Below are positions 8,975 to 17,635 of a stretch of 64,000 bases of DNA, piece by piece. This DNA is from Paracoccaceae bacterium (GTDB lineage Bacteria > Pseudomonadota > Alphaproteobacteria > Rhodobacterales > Rhodobacteraceae). Below the pieces are notes generated by a model. It searched no databases. It saw nothing but the letters and a program-made list of their open reading frames with translations, and had not been told where the DNA came from. The stretch lies in NCBI GenBank assembly GCA_019911965.1, contig JAIOJF010000025.1, forward strand, positions 105,720-169,719, in the 5' to 3' direction. Each line of letters begins with the position of its first letter. The first letter of the stretch is position 1. A program made the position numbers and the translations under genes.

Positions 8975-9836
8975 GGTCGGGCTTCGGCCCGGTCGGATCG
9001 CCGGTGGTGAATTCAGCCGTGCCCAGCGCCTCGGCCAGCCTTGTGGTGGCGGAACCGGGGCGCAGCGGCTTTTGCTGGCTTTCGTCAGGGGCCCAGCCGG
9101 TCAGGTAGATCATCTCGAACGTCGCGGACAGCCGGTTATCGGCGCTCGGAAAATGCTTGCGGTACAAATCCGCCGCCGCCTCGAACAGCGCGCGCCGCGC
9201 GAAATGCCGGGGCCGGGCGGCCAGCGCGCTGGTCTCGCCCATCGCCCGTAAATCGCGGATCAGCGCGGGCAGGTCCGCATAGCTGACATTCAGGATGTCG
9301 CTGTCGGCCACCGGCAGGGCATATCCGGCGCGTTGCAGCAGACCGCCCAGATCGCGCAGCTCCGCCATCGGGGCCACGCGCGGCGACAACCCGCCACGGA
9401 TACGGCTTTCCGCCTCGGCCAGGGCGCTGCGCAATTCGTTCAGCGTGCGCCCGCCATAGATCACGCCCAGGAACAGGCCATCGGGGCGCAGGGCGCGGCG
9501 GCTCTGGATCAACTGGCCGACCGGATCATTGGCCCAGTGCATCGACAGAACATGCAGCACCAGATCATGGGATTGCGGCGGCAGGTCCAGCATATCGGCC
9601 TCGGCCACGATCCGCGCATCGGGCAGGCGATCCCGCCACAGATCGGGAAATGCGGTGATCACGGCGGGCGATGTAAACGTTCTGTTAACCTCGGCCAGTC
9701 TTTCTAGAAGCTGATCCGCCGCCATTTCCTGCAGGAACATCGCGCGGTTTCCGGCACGTCTGGCCCGGGCGCGGTTCTGCGCCAGGGCATCCATATCGAA
9801 AAGCGGTCCGGTCATGTTGTCTTGTGTCGCGGGCAT
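8967..9836 (-). CDS. Methyltransferase-like protein (BioC/NDUFAF5-type) with a degenerate SAM site
   Basis: This 289-residue protein resembles class I SAM-dependent methyltransferases of the BioC/NDUFAF5 branch. It has FDMDALAQNRARA at the N-terminus, then MLDLPPQSHDLVLHVLSMHW (motifs II-III) and LRPDGLFLGVIYGG (motif post-III). The glycine-rich motif I (GxGxG) that normally holds SAM is absent: the expected place, residues about 50-70, reads FTSPAVITAFPDLW. The activity is therefore uncertain and it may act as a hydroxylase-like or assembly factor, as proposed for NDUFAF5. An internal ATG at 9815 is an alternative start. It is coupled to hemH and divergent from comF. Confidence 0.85.
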   Translation of the reverse strand: MPATQDNMTGPLFDMDALAQNRARARRAGNRAMFLQEMAADQLLERLAEVNRTFTSPAVITAFPDLWRDRLPDARIVAEADMLDLPPQSHDLVLHVLSMHWANDPVGQLIQSRRALRPDGLFLGVIYGGRTLNELRSALAEAESRIRGGLSPRVAPMAELRDLGGLLQRAGYALPVADSDILNVSYADLPALIRDLRAMGETSALAARPRHFARRALFEAAADLYRKHFPSADNRLSATFEMIYLTGWAPDESQQKPLRPGSATTRLAEALGTAEFTTGDPTGPKPDHD

Positions 9837-9859
9837 GGTCGCTAGTTACGGAGACGCGC

Positions 9860-10579
9860 TTGAAATTACAATCCGCCATAAGGCTGCTTTATCCGCCGCA
9901 ATGCCTGTGCTGCGGGGCGGAAACCACCACGGATTTCGCGCTTTGTGCGGCCTGCTGGCGTGATGCGCCGTTCATCACCGGGCTGGCCTGCGATGCCTGC
10001 AATGCGCCTCTGCCGGGCGTGGCGGGCGAGGTGGTGCATTGCGATGCCTGCCTGATCGCGCCGAGGCCCTGGGCGCGGGGCCGCGCGGTGATGCGCTATG
10101 ACGGCACCGCAAGGCGGCTGGTGCTGGGGCTGAAACATGGCGACCGCCAGGACCTGGTGCCGCCGATTGCCCGCTGGATGGTCGATCGCGCCCGCCCGCT
10201 TTGCACCGCCAATACGTTGATCGCGCCGGTGCCGCTGCATCGCTGGCGGTTCCTGAAGCGGCGTTTCAACCAGTCGGCGCTGATGGCGGGCGCGATGGCG
10301 AAGCTGCTGCAGGTGGACTGGTGCCCCGATCTGCTGCAGCGCCGCCGCGCCACCAGAACGCAGGACGGCATGAGCCGCGAGGAACGCTATGCCAATCAGA
10401 AAGCGGCGCTGGAGGTGCCGCCAAACCGCCAGCAGCTTGTGGCGGGCCGTGATATCCTGATCGTCGATGACGTGATGACCTCGGGGGCCACGCTTTCGGC
10501 GGCGGCGGAGGCCTGTTTTGCCGCCGGTGCGGCTTTGGTCGACGTGGTGGTACTGGCACGCGTTGCCAGAGATGCCTAA
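9860..10579 (+). CDS. comF: ComF family phosphoribosyltransferase-like protein
   Basis: ComF-like proteins combine an N-terminal zinc ribbon with a PRTase fold and are linked to natural transformation or nucleotide salvage. Cysteine pairs CLCCG, CAACW, CDACN and CDACL at residues about 13-60 form the double zinc ribbon. The PRPP-binding loop is ILIVDDVMTSGATL near residue 200. I prefer a TTG start at 9860 because GGAG lies 6 bases upstream. A GTG at 9824 would also read through but lacks a ribosome site and overlaps the divergent gene. It heads the operon comF-grxC-nitrilase-marR. Confidence 0.88.
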   Translation: MKLQSAIRLLYPPQCLCCGAETTTDFALCAACWRDAPFITGLACDACNAPLPGVAGEVVHCDACLIAPRPWARGRAVMRYDGTARRLVLGLKHGDRQDLVPPIARWMVDRARPLCTANTLIAPVPLHRWRFLKRRFNQSALMAGAMAKLLQVDWCPDLLQRRRATRTQDGMSREERYANQKAALEVPPNRQQLVAGRDILIVDDVMTSGATLSAAAEACFAAGAALVDVVVLARVARDA

Positions 10580-10614
10580 ATGGGTGTAAACCCCGGCAAA
10601 CAAGCAGGTGAGCC

Positions 10615-10872
10615 ATGAAACAGGTCGAGATATATACCAGCGCCTTCTGCGGCTATTGCGCTGCCGCCAAGCGCCTTTTGCGCGACAAGGGGGCCGAATA
10701 CGCCGAAATCGACGTCGGCCGCGAGCCTGAGCGCCGCGCCGAGATGATCCAGCGCGCCGATGGCGGGCGCACCGTGCCGCAGATCTTCATCGGCGGGCGG
10801 CATATCGGCGGTTGCGACGAATTGTATGAACTGGAACGCTCGGGCAAGCTCGACGGCATTCTGGCGGCCTGA
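10615..10872 (+). CDS. grxC: Glutaredoxin 3
   Basis: This 85-residue dithiol glutaredoxin reduces disulfides and mixed disulfides with glutathione. The active site is C-G-Y-C in SAFCGYCAAAKRLL near residues 11-14. The cis-proline TVPQIFIGG and the GGCDELYELE segment complete the GrxC signature. It lies between comF and the nitrilase-family gene, with only a few bases before the latter. Confidence 0.95.
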   Translation: MKQVEIYTSAFCGYCAAAKRLLRDKGAEYAEIDVGREPERRAEMIQRADGGRTVPQIFIGGRHIGGCDELYELERSGKLDGILAA

Positions 10873-10876
10873 GGCG

Positions 10877-11710
10877 ATGCGGGCGGGTCTTGTCCAACTT
10901 TGCGCCAGCGATCAGCCGCTGGAAAACCTTGTCGTGACCGAGGGTCTGATCCGGCAGGCCGCTTCGGGCGGGGCCGGGTTCGTGCTGACGCCGGAAGTGA
11001 CCAATATCATATCCACCAGCCGCAGGCACCAGAACGAGGTGCTGCATCCCGAGGCGGATGACCCGACCCTGGCGCGGCTGCGCGAGGTGGCGGACGAGTT
11101 GGGCATCTGGCTGCTGATCGGCTCGCTGGCGCTGAAAACCGGCGATGCGGACGGGCGCTTCGCCAACCGCTCGTTCCTGATCGCCCCCGATGGCAAGGTG
11201 GTGGCGAGGTACGACAAGATTCACATGTTCGACGTGGCGATAGATGCCACTGAAACCTTCGCTGAATCCGATGGGTTCCGGCCCGGCAATCAGGCCGTGC
11301 TGGCGAAAACCGCCTTCGGCACTGTCGGCCTGACGATCTGCTATGACCTGCGGTTTCCGCATCTGCATCGCGACCTGGCCAGGGCCGGGGCCGACATCAT
11401 CACCCAGCCGGCGGCCTTTTCGCCGGTTTCCGGTGCCGCGCACTGGCATGTGCTGCTGCGGGCGCGGGCGATCGAGACCGGTGCCTATATCCTGGCCCCG
11501 GCGCAATGCGGCGATCACGCGATTTCCACCGGCAAGGCGCGACGCACCTATGGCCATTCGCTTGCGGTGGACCCCTGGGGCGCGATCATCGCCGATGGCG
11601 GCACCGAACCCGGCGTGACGCTGGTTAACCTGGACCTGGCCGAGGTGGCCAAGGCCCGCAAACGCATCCCCTCGCTGAGCCATGATCGCCCCTATCGGGG
11701 CCCGGCATGA
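10877..11710 (+). CDS. Carbon-nitrogen hydrolase family protein (Nit1-like deaminated glutathione amidase)
   Basis: The 277-residue protein starts at the ATG at 10877, four bases after grxC. The nitrilase catalytic triad is visible: Glu in TPEVTN, Lys in YDKIHMFD and Cys in LTICYDLRFP. The sequence matches the Nit1/YbeM branch, which removes the amide from deaminated glutathione, a metabolite-repair job that fits its place next to glutaredoxin. The substrate assignment is inferred from the family branch. The stop overlaps the marR start (ATGA). Confidence 0.9.
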   Translation: MRAGLVQLCASDQPLENLVVTEGLIRQAASGGAGFVLTPEVTNIISTSRRHQNEVLHPEADDPTLARLREVADELGIWLLIGSLALKTGDADGRFANRSFLIAPDGKVVARYDKIHMFDVAIDATETFAESDGFRPGNQAVLAKTAFGTVGLTICYDLRFPHLHRDLARAGADIITQPAAFSPVSGAAHWHVLLRARAIETGAYILAPAQCGDHAISTGKARRTYGHSLAVDPWGAIIADGGTEPGVTLVNLDLAEVAKARKRIPSLSHDRPYRGPA

Positions 11711-12150
11711 CGGCCAGGAACGATCCCCTTGCCATCGCGCTGTTCTCCGAGATTGCAATGGCCGATCAACTGGCCCGCGCACGGCTGTCGAAAGTGCTGC
11801 CGAAGGGGATGGAATTATCGCATTTCTCGGTTCTGAACCATCTGGCGCATGACCGAGGCGAACGCACCCCGGCGCAACTGGCGCGTCTGTTCCATCTGAC
11901 CAAGGGCGCGATGACCAACACCCTGGGCAAGCTGGAGGCCGCCGGTTACATCCATATCCGCCCTGATTGGGACGATGCCCGCCGCAAATTCGTGGCCATC
12001 TCGCCCGCCGGTGAACACGCCCGCGACGAGGCGGTGCGTGCCATCGCGCCGGTCTTCGACAACGTGGTGGCGGTGCTGGGGGCCGAGCGCATCCGTTCCG
12101 CCCTGCCGCTTCTGCGCGATCTGCGTCAGCAACTGGACCGCGACGACTGA
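11707..12150 (+). CDS. MarR family transcriptional regulator
   Basis: This 147-residue winged-helix regulator has the MarR core: a recognition helix region HLTKGAMTNTLGKLEAAGYI followed by the wing PDWDDARRKFVAISPAG. Such proteins usually repress nearby genes until a small ligand is bound. It is the last gene of the comF-grxC-nitrilase operon, overlapping the nitrilase gene by four bases, and faces ubiG. Its target is unknown. Confidence 0.9.
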   Translation: MTARNDPLAIALFSEIAMADQLARARLSKVLPKGMELSHFSVLNHLAHDRGERTPAQLARLFHLTKGAMTNTLGKLEAAGYIHIRPDWDDARRKFVAISPAGEHARDEAVRAIAPVFDNVVAVLGAERIRSALPLLRDLRQQLDRDD

Positions 12151-12158
12151 ACGCCGCG

Positions 12159-12908
12159 CTACGGCATTTCCGGTTTGGTGCTGGCGGTCACGTAATTCAC
12201 GCTCAGGTCACGATCCGAGATCGACCATGACCACAGGAGCGGGTTGAACACGAAGCCCTTGCGATCCACCGGTTTCAGCCCGGCATGGCCGATCATGTCC
12301 ACCAGCTCGTCCGGGGTGATGAATTTCGCCCAGTCATGCGTGCCGCGCGGCAGCCAGCGCATCACCTGTTCCGCCCCGACAATGGCCACCATGAAGCTTT
12401 TGGCGTTACGGTTGATGGTGGAGCAGATCATCAGGCCACCCGGTTTCAGCAATTCAAAGCAGGCGCGCAGATAGGCTTCGGGGTTGGCGACATGCTCGAT
12501 CACTTCCATGTTCAACACCACATCGAAGCGTTCGCCATCGGCGGCCAGCGCCTCCGCCGTGGTGTTGCGGTAGTCAATGTCCAATGCGGATTGCCGCGCA
12601 TGGATGTCCGCCACATGAATATTGCCCGCCGCCGCATCCGCCCCGACAACCAAAGCCCCGAGCCGCGCCATAGGTTCCGCAAGCAAGCCGCCGCCGCAGC
12701 CGATATCCAGAAGGCGCAGGCCATCGAACGGGCGGTCCGCCGTCAGGTCGCGGCCAAACTCGGCGGCGATCTGGCGGGTGATGTAATCCAGACGGCAGGG
12801 ATTCATCATGTGCAAGGGCTTGAACTTGCCGCCTGCGTCCCACCATTCGGCGGCCATCGCCTCGAACTTGGCAACTTCGGCGGTGTCGATGGTATTGGCG
12901 GACGGCAT
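12159..12908 (-). CDS. ubiG: Ubiquinone biosynthesis O-methyltransferase UbiG
   Basis: UbiG performs both O-methylations of ubiquinone synthesis. The 249-residue protein carries SAM motif [20 protein letters not shown] and motifs [13 protein letters not shown] and [14 protein letters not shown]. The C-terminal part, [15 protein letters not shown] and [19 protein letters not shown], is diagnostic of UbiG rather than of generic methyltransferases. With ubiE and ubiB it makes three ubiquinone genes in this window. Confidence 0.97.
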   Translation of the reverse strand: MPSANTIDTAEVAKFEAMAAEWWDAGGKFKPLHMMNPCRLDYITRQIAAEFGRDLTADRPFDGLRLLDIGCGGGLLAEPMARLGALVVGADAAAGNIHVADIHARQSALDIDYRNTTAEALAADGERFDVVLNMEVIEHVANPEAYLRACFELLKPGGLMICSTINRNAKSFMVAIVGAEQVMRWLPRGTHDWAKFITPDELVDMIGHAGLKPVDRKGFVFNPLLWSWSISDRDLSVNYVTASTKPEMP

Positions 12909-12970
12909 TGCACTCTCCAGATCAACCTGCCAAGGATGGGGTCACGGGATTAAGCCATAACTGAAGGTCC

Positions 12971-13948
12971 ATGCACAAGTCCGCAACCCAGAACAACGCA
13001 TCGGAAATGCTGTATCCGGCGACCACGCCTTTCGATCAGCGGATGCTGGATGTGCCGGGCGGCCACAGCATCTATGTCGAGCAGTGCGGCAATCCGACCG
13101 GTCTGCCGGTGATCGTGCTGCATGGCGGTCCCGGTGGCGGATGCAGCCCGGCGATGCGGCGGTTCTTCGATCCAGCGATCTATCGCGTGATCCTGTTCGA
13201 TCAGCGCGGTTGCGGACGCTCGAAGCCGCATGCCTCGGTGAATAACAACACCACCTGGGACCTGGTGGCGGATATCGAGATCATCCGCGATCTGCTGGGC
13301 ATCGACGCCTGGATCGTTTTTGGCGGCTCCTGGGGGGCGACGCTGGCGCTGATCTATGCACAGGCGCATCCCGATAGGGTGCGGGGGCTGGTTCTGCGGG
13401 GGGTTTTCCTGGGCACCGGCGAAGAACTGGACTGGTTTTACGGCGGCGGTGCCGCGCAATTCTGGCCCGAGCAATGGGCGGCTTTCGTGGCCCCCATCCC
13501 CGAGGCCGAGCGCGGCGATCTGATCGCCGCCTATAACCGGCGGCTGTTCGCCTCGGACCTGGCGGAACAACTGGCCTTTGCGCGGATATGGGCCAGTTGG
13601 GAAAACGCCCTGGCGGTGCTGGAACCGGGCGAGACACGCGGCCATCTCGGGCCGTCGGAATATGCCCGGGCCTTTGCGCGGCTGGAAAACCATTACTTCA
13701 GCAACCGCCTGTTCCTGAGCGACGGCCAGGCGATCCTGCGCAATCTGGACAAGCTGGCCGGCATTCCCGGTGTGATCGTGCAAGGACGATACGACATGAT
13801 CTGCCCGCCGTCGCGTGCCTATGCGCTGGCGGCTGGCTGGGACAAGGGCCGGCTGGTGATGGTCGGATCGGCGGGGCATGCGCTGTCGGAGCCGGGAATT
13901 ACCGCCGAACTGGTTAAGGCAATGGATGAGTTTCGCAGCTTAAGATAA
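12971..13948 (+). CDS. pip: Prolyl aminopeptidase (proline iminopeptidase)
   Basis: This is a cytoplasmic alpha/beta hydrolase that removes N-terminal proline from peptides. The 325-residue sequence has the oxyanion-hole motif HGGPGGG, the DQRGCGRS segment and the nucleophile elbow GGSWGATLALIYAQ. Aspartate and histidine of the triad are expected in QGRYDMICP and SAGHALSEP. An internal ATG at 13007 (MLYPATTPF) is the usual start of family members, so the first 12 residues may not be translated. It is divergent from ubiG by about 60 bases. Confidence 0.94.
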   Translation: MHKSATQNNASEMLYPATTPFDQRMLDVPGGHSIYVEQCGNPTGLPVIVLHGGPGGGCSPAMRRFFDPAIYRVILFDQRGCGRSKPHASVNNNTTWDLVADIEIIRDLLGIDAWIVFGGSWGATLALIYAQAHPDRVRGLVLRGVFLGTGEELDWFYGGGAAQFWPEQWAAFVAPIPEAERGDLIAAYNRRLFASDLAEQLAFARIWASWENALAVLEPGETRGHLGPSEYARAFARLENHYFSNRLFLSDGQAILRNLDKLAGIPGVIVQGRYDMICPPSRAYALAAGWDKGRLVMVGSAGHALSEPGITAELVKAMDEFRSLR

Positions 13949-13981
13949 TGATTTTGCGTTATTGTTCTTGATTTGGCTACC

Positions 13982-14003
13982 GCCGGCGAACTGCTTCGCC
14001 GGC
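13982..14003. terminator. Hairpin in the pip / aminotransferase convergent spacer
   Basis: A perfect 9-bp stem (13982-13990 with 13995-14003) has a 4-base loop and lies 34 bases after the pip stop. There is no long T tract on either side, so it is only a possible bidirectional terminator. The rest of 13949-14170 (222 bases) shows no gene I can support. Confidence 0.45.
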
Positions 14004-14170
14004 TCGGTATTTCCAGCCGGGGCATGACGCTCGTGGCCAGCGCACAGGCAAAGCGAAAGACCTTCGGATACCTGACTTGGCGTTCGACCTTGCGCTGCGC
14101 GGTACGCCGTGCTGGGCGAAATGCAGACCGGCGCATCCCGGCGTGGCGGGGTTGCGGTTCTGCAAAACCC

Positions 14171-15355
14171 TCAGACGCCGACGTCGATCAGTGCTTTCGC
14201 CAGTACCGGAACGGTTTTCCTGTTCAGCCCGGCAATGTTGATCCGGCTGTCGCCGACCATGTAGACGCCATGCTTTTCACGCAGGGCCGCCACCTGTTCC
14301 GGGGTTGCGCCCATGCGGCTGAACATGCCGCGATGCTGGGCGATGAAGCCGAAGCGGTCCGATCCGGAAAGCCGCTGCAATTCATCCGCCAGTTGCTGGC
14401 GCAGCGCCAGCATGCCCAGGCGAACGTCTTCCAGTTCGGCCATCCATTCGGCGCGCAATTCCGGGTCCGACAGGATGATCGTCACCAGCCGCGCCCCGTG
14501 ATCCGGCGGGAACGAGAAGTTCTGCCGGTTCAGGAATGCCAGGTTGCCCTGGGTCACCGGCTGGGTTTCGGCATCCGGGCAGATCGCCAGCACGATGCCG
14601 GTGCGTTCGCGGTAGATGCCGAAATTCTTCGAACAACTGGCCGCGATCAGCATTTCGGGCATCCGGGCCGCCAGCAGCCGCACCGCCGCCGCGTCCTCGT
14701 CCAGCCCGTCGCCGAAGCCCTGATAGGCGATGTCTACAAACGGCACAGCACCTTTTTCCAGCAGCTTGTCGGCCACCTTGTCCCATTGGGTCAGGTTCAG
14801 ATTGGCCCCGGTCGGGTTGTGGCAGCAGCCGTGCAGCAACACCAGATCGCCGGCCTTCACCTTGTCCAGGTCCGCCATCATGCCGTCGAAATCGACTGCC
14901 AGCGTCGCTTCGTCGAAATAGCGGTATTCGGTCATCTTCATGCCGAGATGGCGAACGATCGAGGGATGGTTCGGCCAGGTCGGCGCGCTCAGCCAGACGG
15001 TGACATCCGGGTTGGCCATTTTCGCCAGTTCCAGCACCATGTGGATCGCGCCGGTGCCGCCCGGCGTGGCCGCCGCCGCCACCCGGTTGCGCGGCACGGA
15101 TTCGGCCAGCACCAGATCGGCCATGACCTTGTGGAACCCGGCATCGCCGGCCAGCGCGGTATAGGTCTTGGTGGTTTCTTCCGCCCAGAGCCTTTGCTCC
15201 GCATTCTTGACCGCCCGCATCACCGGTGTCAGGCCCGTTGCATCCTTGTAGACGCCGACGCCGAGGTCGATCTTGTTGTCGCGCGTGTCGTCCTTGTACC
15301 ACTGCATCAGTTGCAGGATCTTGTCTTCGGGTTGCTTGTTCAGCTTGTTCAGCAT
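14171..15355 (-). CDS. Aromatic/aspartate amino acid aminotransferase (class I, PLP)
   Basis: The 394-residue enzyme is a fold-type I aminotransferase of the AspC/TyrB kind. The PLP lysine lies in ASCSKNFGIYRERTG. The NPTG motif is in GCCHNPTGANL and the substrate-carboxylate arginine is expected near the C-terminus in GDSRINIAG. It interconverts aspartate, phenylalanine or tyrosine with their keto acids. The exact preference cannot be read from sequence alone. It lies 23 bases downstream of sseA in the same direction and is probably cotranscribed, linking amino- and thio-group handling. Confidence 0.9.
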   Translation of the reverse strand: MLNKLNKQPEDKILQLMQWYKDDTRDNKIDLGVGVYKDATGLTPVMRAVKNAEQRLWAEETTKTYTALAGDAGFHKVMADLVLAESVPRNRVAAAATPGGTGAIHMVLELAKMANPDVTVWLSAPTWPNHPSIVRHLGMKMTEYRYFDEATLAVDFDGMMADLDKVKAGDLVLLHGCCHNPTGANLNLTQWDKVADKLLEKGAVPFVDIAYQGFGDGLDEDAAAVRLLAARMPEMLIAASCSKNFGIYRERTGIVLAICPDAETQPVTQGNLAFLNRQNFSFPPDHGARLVTIILSDPELRAEWMAELEDVRLGMLALRQQLADELQRLSGSDRFGFIAQHRGMFSRMGATPEQVAALREKHGVYMVGDSRINIAGLNRKTVPVLAKALIDVGV

Positions 15356-15378
15356 GATGGTGGTCCTTGTTCGGGCGC

Positions 15379-16230
15379 TCAGCCCTGTGCGACGTTCAGA
15401 TCGTTATACATGCCCCATTCGGCCCAGGAGCCGTCATAAAGGCTGTGATGCTTGTGGCCGAGGCGTTCCAGCGCCAGGTTGATGATCGCCGCCGTCACGC
15501 CCGAGCCGCAGGTGGTGATGACCGGGCGGCGCAGATCGACCCCGGCGGCATCGAACACCTTGCGCAGGGCATCGTCGGGCAGCATCGTACCATCGGGATT
15601 CAGCAGGGTCTGGAACGGGATATTCGTGGAATTGGGGATATGGCCCCGGCGCAGGCCCTCGCGCGGCTCGTCCTCGGTTCCCTTGAACCGGCCTTCCGAG
15701 CGGGCGTCGAGGATCTGGGCCTCTTTCAGCTTCGATGCGGCGGCGACCTGCGTGACGTCGCGGATCAGTTGCGCGTTGCGGCTGACGGTCATGTGGCGGT
15801 CGCGCAGGATCGGCGGCATGTCCTCCACCTCGCGGCCCTCGGCGATCCATTTCGGCAGGCCGCCATCCAGCACCGCGATATCGGTCTTTCCCATAAGGCG
15901 GAACAGCCACCAGACCCGCGCCGCCGACACAAGGCCGGCCCCGTCATAGACCACCACCTGATGGCCATCGCCAATTCCCATCGCCCGGCAGCGCGACACG
16001 AACTTTTCCGGCTGGGGTGCCATATGCGGCAGGTCGGACTGGCTGTCGGCGATATCGTCGATATCGAAGAACCGGGCACCGGGGATATGCGCGGCATGGT
16101 ATTCCGCTTTCGGATCGCGGTTCGCCTGCGGCAGATACCAGGAAGCATCGACAATCCTGATATCCGGGCTGGCCAGGTGCTGCGCCAGCCATTCGGTGGA
16201 AACGAGGGTCTTCGGGTCGCTATGCGGCAT
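15379..16230 (-). CDS. sseA: 3-mercaptopyruvate sulfurtransferase (two rhodanese domains)
   Basis: The 283-residue enzyme moves sulfur from 3-mercaptopyruvate to an acceptor. Two rhodanese domains are visible: an inactive N-terminal one with VVVYDGAGLVSAARVWW, and a catalytic C-terminal one with the loop CGSGVTA. That CGSG loop favours mercaptopyruvate over thiosulfate. I chose the ATG at 16230, which follows AGGACC, rather than the upstream ATG at 16260. Confidence 0.93.
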   Translation of the reverse strand: MPHSDPKTLVSTEWLAQHLASPDIRIVDASWYLPQANRDPKAEYHAAHIPGARFFDIDDIADSQSDLPHMAPQPEKFVSRCRAMGIGDGHQVVVYDGAGLVSAARVWWLFRLMGKTDIAVLDGGLPKWIAEGREVEDMPPILRDRHMTVSRNAQLIRDVTQVAAASKLKEAQILDARSEGRFKGTEDEPREGLRRGHIPNSTNIPFQTLLNPDGTMLPDDALRKVFDAAGVDLRRPVITTCGSGVTAAIINLALERLGHKHHSLYDGSWAEWGMYNDLNVAQG

Positions 16231-16342
16231 GGGAAGGTCCTGTGTTCTGAAAAACCACAATCGGCTTATCGCCGGGGGTCGGAGGTTTCAAGGGGTGCGG
16301 CGGGATCGGGCAAGGTTCAGCGGCGATTTCACGCGCCCGGTG

Positions 16343-16609
16343 CTACATCCGGGCATAGCGCCAGGCCACCAGTGCCCCGGCCACCAGCATCAGGGCCATT
16401 CCCGCCCCGCCGGCTGCCAGCAGCCCGAGATACCAGGGCCAGTCAATCGCCAGGTTCAGCCAGCCGGGGGCAAAGGCGACGCCCGCCCCGCCGACAAGGC
16501 CCAGCACAGTGTTCCAGAACAGCCCGAGATTGAACGCCCGCACCAGCACCGCACCGAAATTGCCGCAGAGCGCACCGATCAGCAGTTGCGACAGAGCAAA
16601 CCCGCCCAT
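16343..16609 (-). CDS. Small integral membrane protein of unknown function
   Basis: This 88-residue protein consists almost wholly of two or three glycine/alanine-rich hydrophobic segments and ends in a short basic tail. Its ATG overlaps the smpB stop by one base (TGATG), so it is translated by coupling with smpB. No family was recognised. Confidence 0.75.
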   Translation of the reverse strand: MGGFALSQLLIGALCGNFGAVLVRAFNLGLFWNTVLGLVGGAGVAFAPGWLNLAIDWPWYLGLLAAGGAGMALMLVAGALVAWRYARM

Positions 16610-17088
16610 CAGCCACGCTCCCGCAGGATACGCGCCTTCTGGCGCTGCCAGTCGCGGGCCTTCTCGGTCTCGCGCTTGTCGGCCATCTTCTTGCCCTTGG
16701 CGATGCCCAGTTTCACCTTCACCCGGCCCTTGGCGTTGAAATACATCGCCAGCGGCACCAGCGTCATGCCCTCGCGCCCGATCCCCTGCCAGAGCTTCGC
16801 CAGTTCGCGCTTGCTGACCAGCAGCTTGCGGCGGCGGCGTTCGTCATGGGGAAAGGATTTCGCCTGTGCATAGGCCGGGATATAGGCGTTGATCAGCCAC
16901 AATTCGCCGCCTTCGACATTGGCGTAACTTTCGGTGATCATGCCCTTGCCGTCGCGCAGGCTTTTCACTTCGGACCCTTCCAGCACGATGCCGCATTCGA
17001 TATCGTCCTCGATGGCGAAATTGTACCGCGCCTTGCGGTTGTCGGCGATCAGCTTGAAATTCGGATCGGTTTTCGGTTTCGCGGCCAT
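16609..17088 (-). CDS. smpB: SsrA-binding protein SmpB
   Basis: SmpB binds tmRNA and delivers it to stalled ribosomes for trans-translation. The 159-residue protein has the family core [24 protein letters not shown], which I read in overlapping pieces, plus [18 protein letters not shown] and the basic tail [20 protein letters not shown]. It sits one base after the kinase gene and is coupled to the membrane-protein gene downstream. Confidence 0.97.
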   Translation of the reverse strand: MAAKPKTDPNFKLIADNRKARYNFAIEDDIECGIVLEGSEVKSLRDGKGMITESYANVEGGELWLINAYIPAYAQAKSFPHDERRRRKLLVSKRELAKLWQGIGREGMTLVPLAMYFNAKGRVKVKLGIAKGKKMADKRETEKARDWQRQKARILRERG

Positions 17089-17089
17089 C

Positions 17090-17590
17090 TCAGTTCACAT
17101 GCTGTCCGTTGCGTTCGGCCATTTCCCGTAGCGTCGGGGCCTGCCAGATCCCGGCCATGAAATCGAACATCTCGCGGGTGACTTCCAGCGCGAATGTCGG
17201 GCCGCGTTCGGCGTTGCGCCGTTCGACCCGGCGCCAGCGGATCTCGGGGCTGACATCCAGATAATGCAGGCAGACGCCATGTCCAAGCCCATCAGCCCAA
17301 TCGTAGAAAATTTCCCGTTCATGGGCATTGGTGAAGCCGCAATCGAACACCACCGGGCGGCCGGCCTCCAGCACCTGTTCGGCGGTGGCACGCATCTGCG
17401 CACAGCACCGCTGCACGCGTTCGTAAAACCAGTCGAAATCGCTGGTGGGGCTGCGTTCCATGAAGAACATGTTCGCCATCCAGTCGTCGATCGACATGCG
17501 GACGCCGGAAATATCGCGGGCCAGTGCCTCGGCATAGGTCGATTTGCCGGCCCCGGTCAGGCCGGTGATCATGTGAACAGGGGTTTTCAT
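17090..17590 (-). CDS. P-loop kinase-like protein (AAA_33 / zeta-toxin-like fold)
   Basis: The 166-residue protein begins with a Walker A motif, [17 protein letters not shown] (residues about 7-23), followed by SIDDWM and [19 protein letters not shown]. The arginine-rich lid [13 protein letters not shown] is typical of small ATP-dependent kinases such as chloramphenicol phosphotransferase and zeta proteins. The substrate is unknown. It is the middle gene of dapA-kinase-smpB. No antitoxin-sized partner is adjacent, so a toxin role is not supported. Confidence 0.85.
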   Translation of the reverse strand: MKTPVHMITGLTGAGKSTYAEALARDISGVRMSIDDWMANMFFMERSPTSDFDWFYERVQRCCAQMRATAEQVLEAGRPVVFDCGFTNAHEREIFYDWADGLGHGVCLHYLDVSPEIRWRRVERRNAERGPTFALEVTREMFDFMAGIWQAPTLREMAERNGQHVN

Positions 17591-17635
17591 GGCTCCTCCG
17601 AAGCGCGGCGCAGCAATGGCGCGCCGCGCTGCCGA

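Noticed and set aside
17090-17590. Toxin-antitoxin interpretation of the zeta-like kinase
   Set aside because: No small antitoxin-like frame is next to it, and it is embedded in a housekeeping operon.
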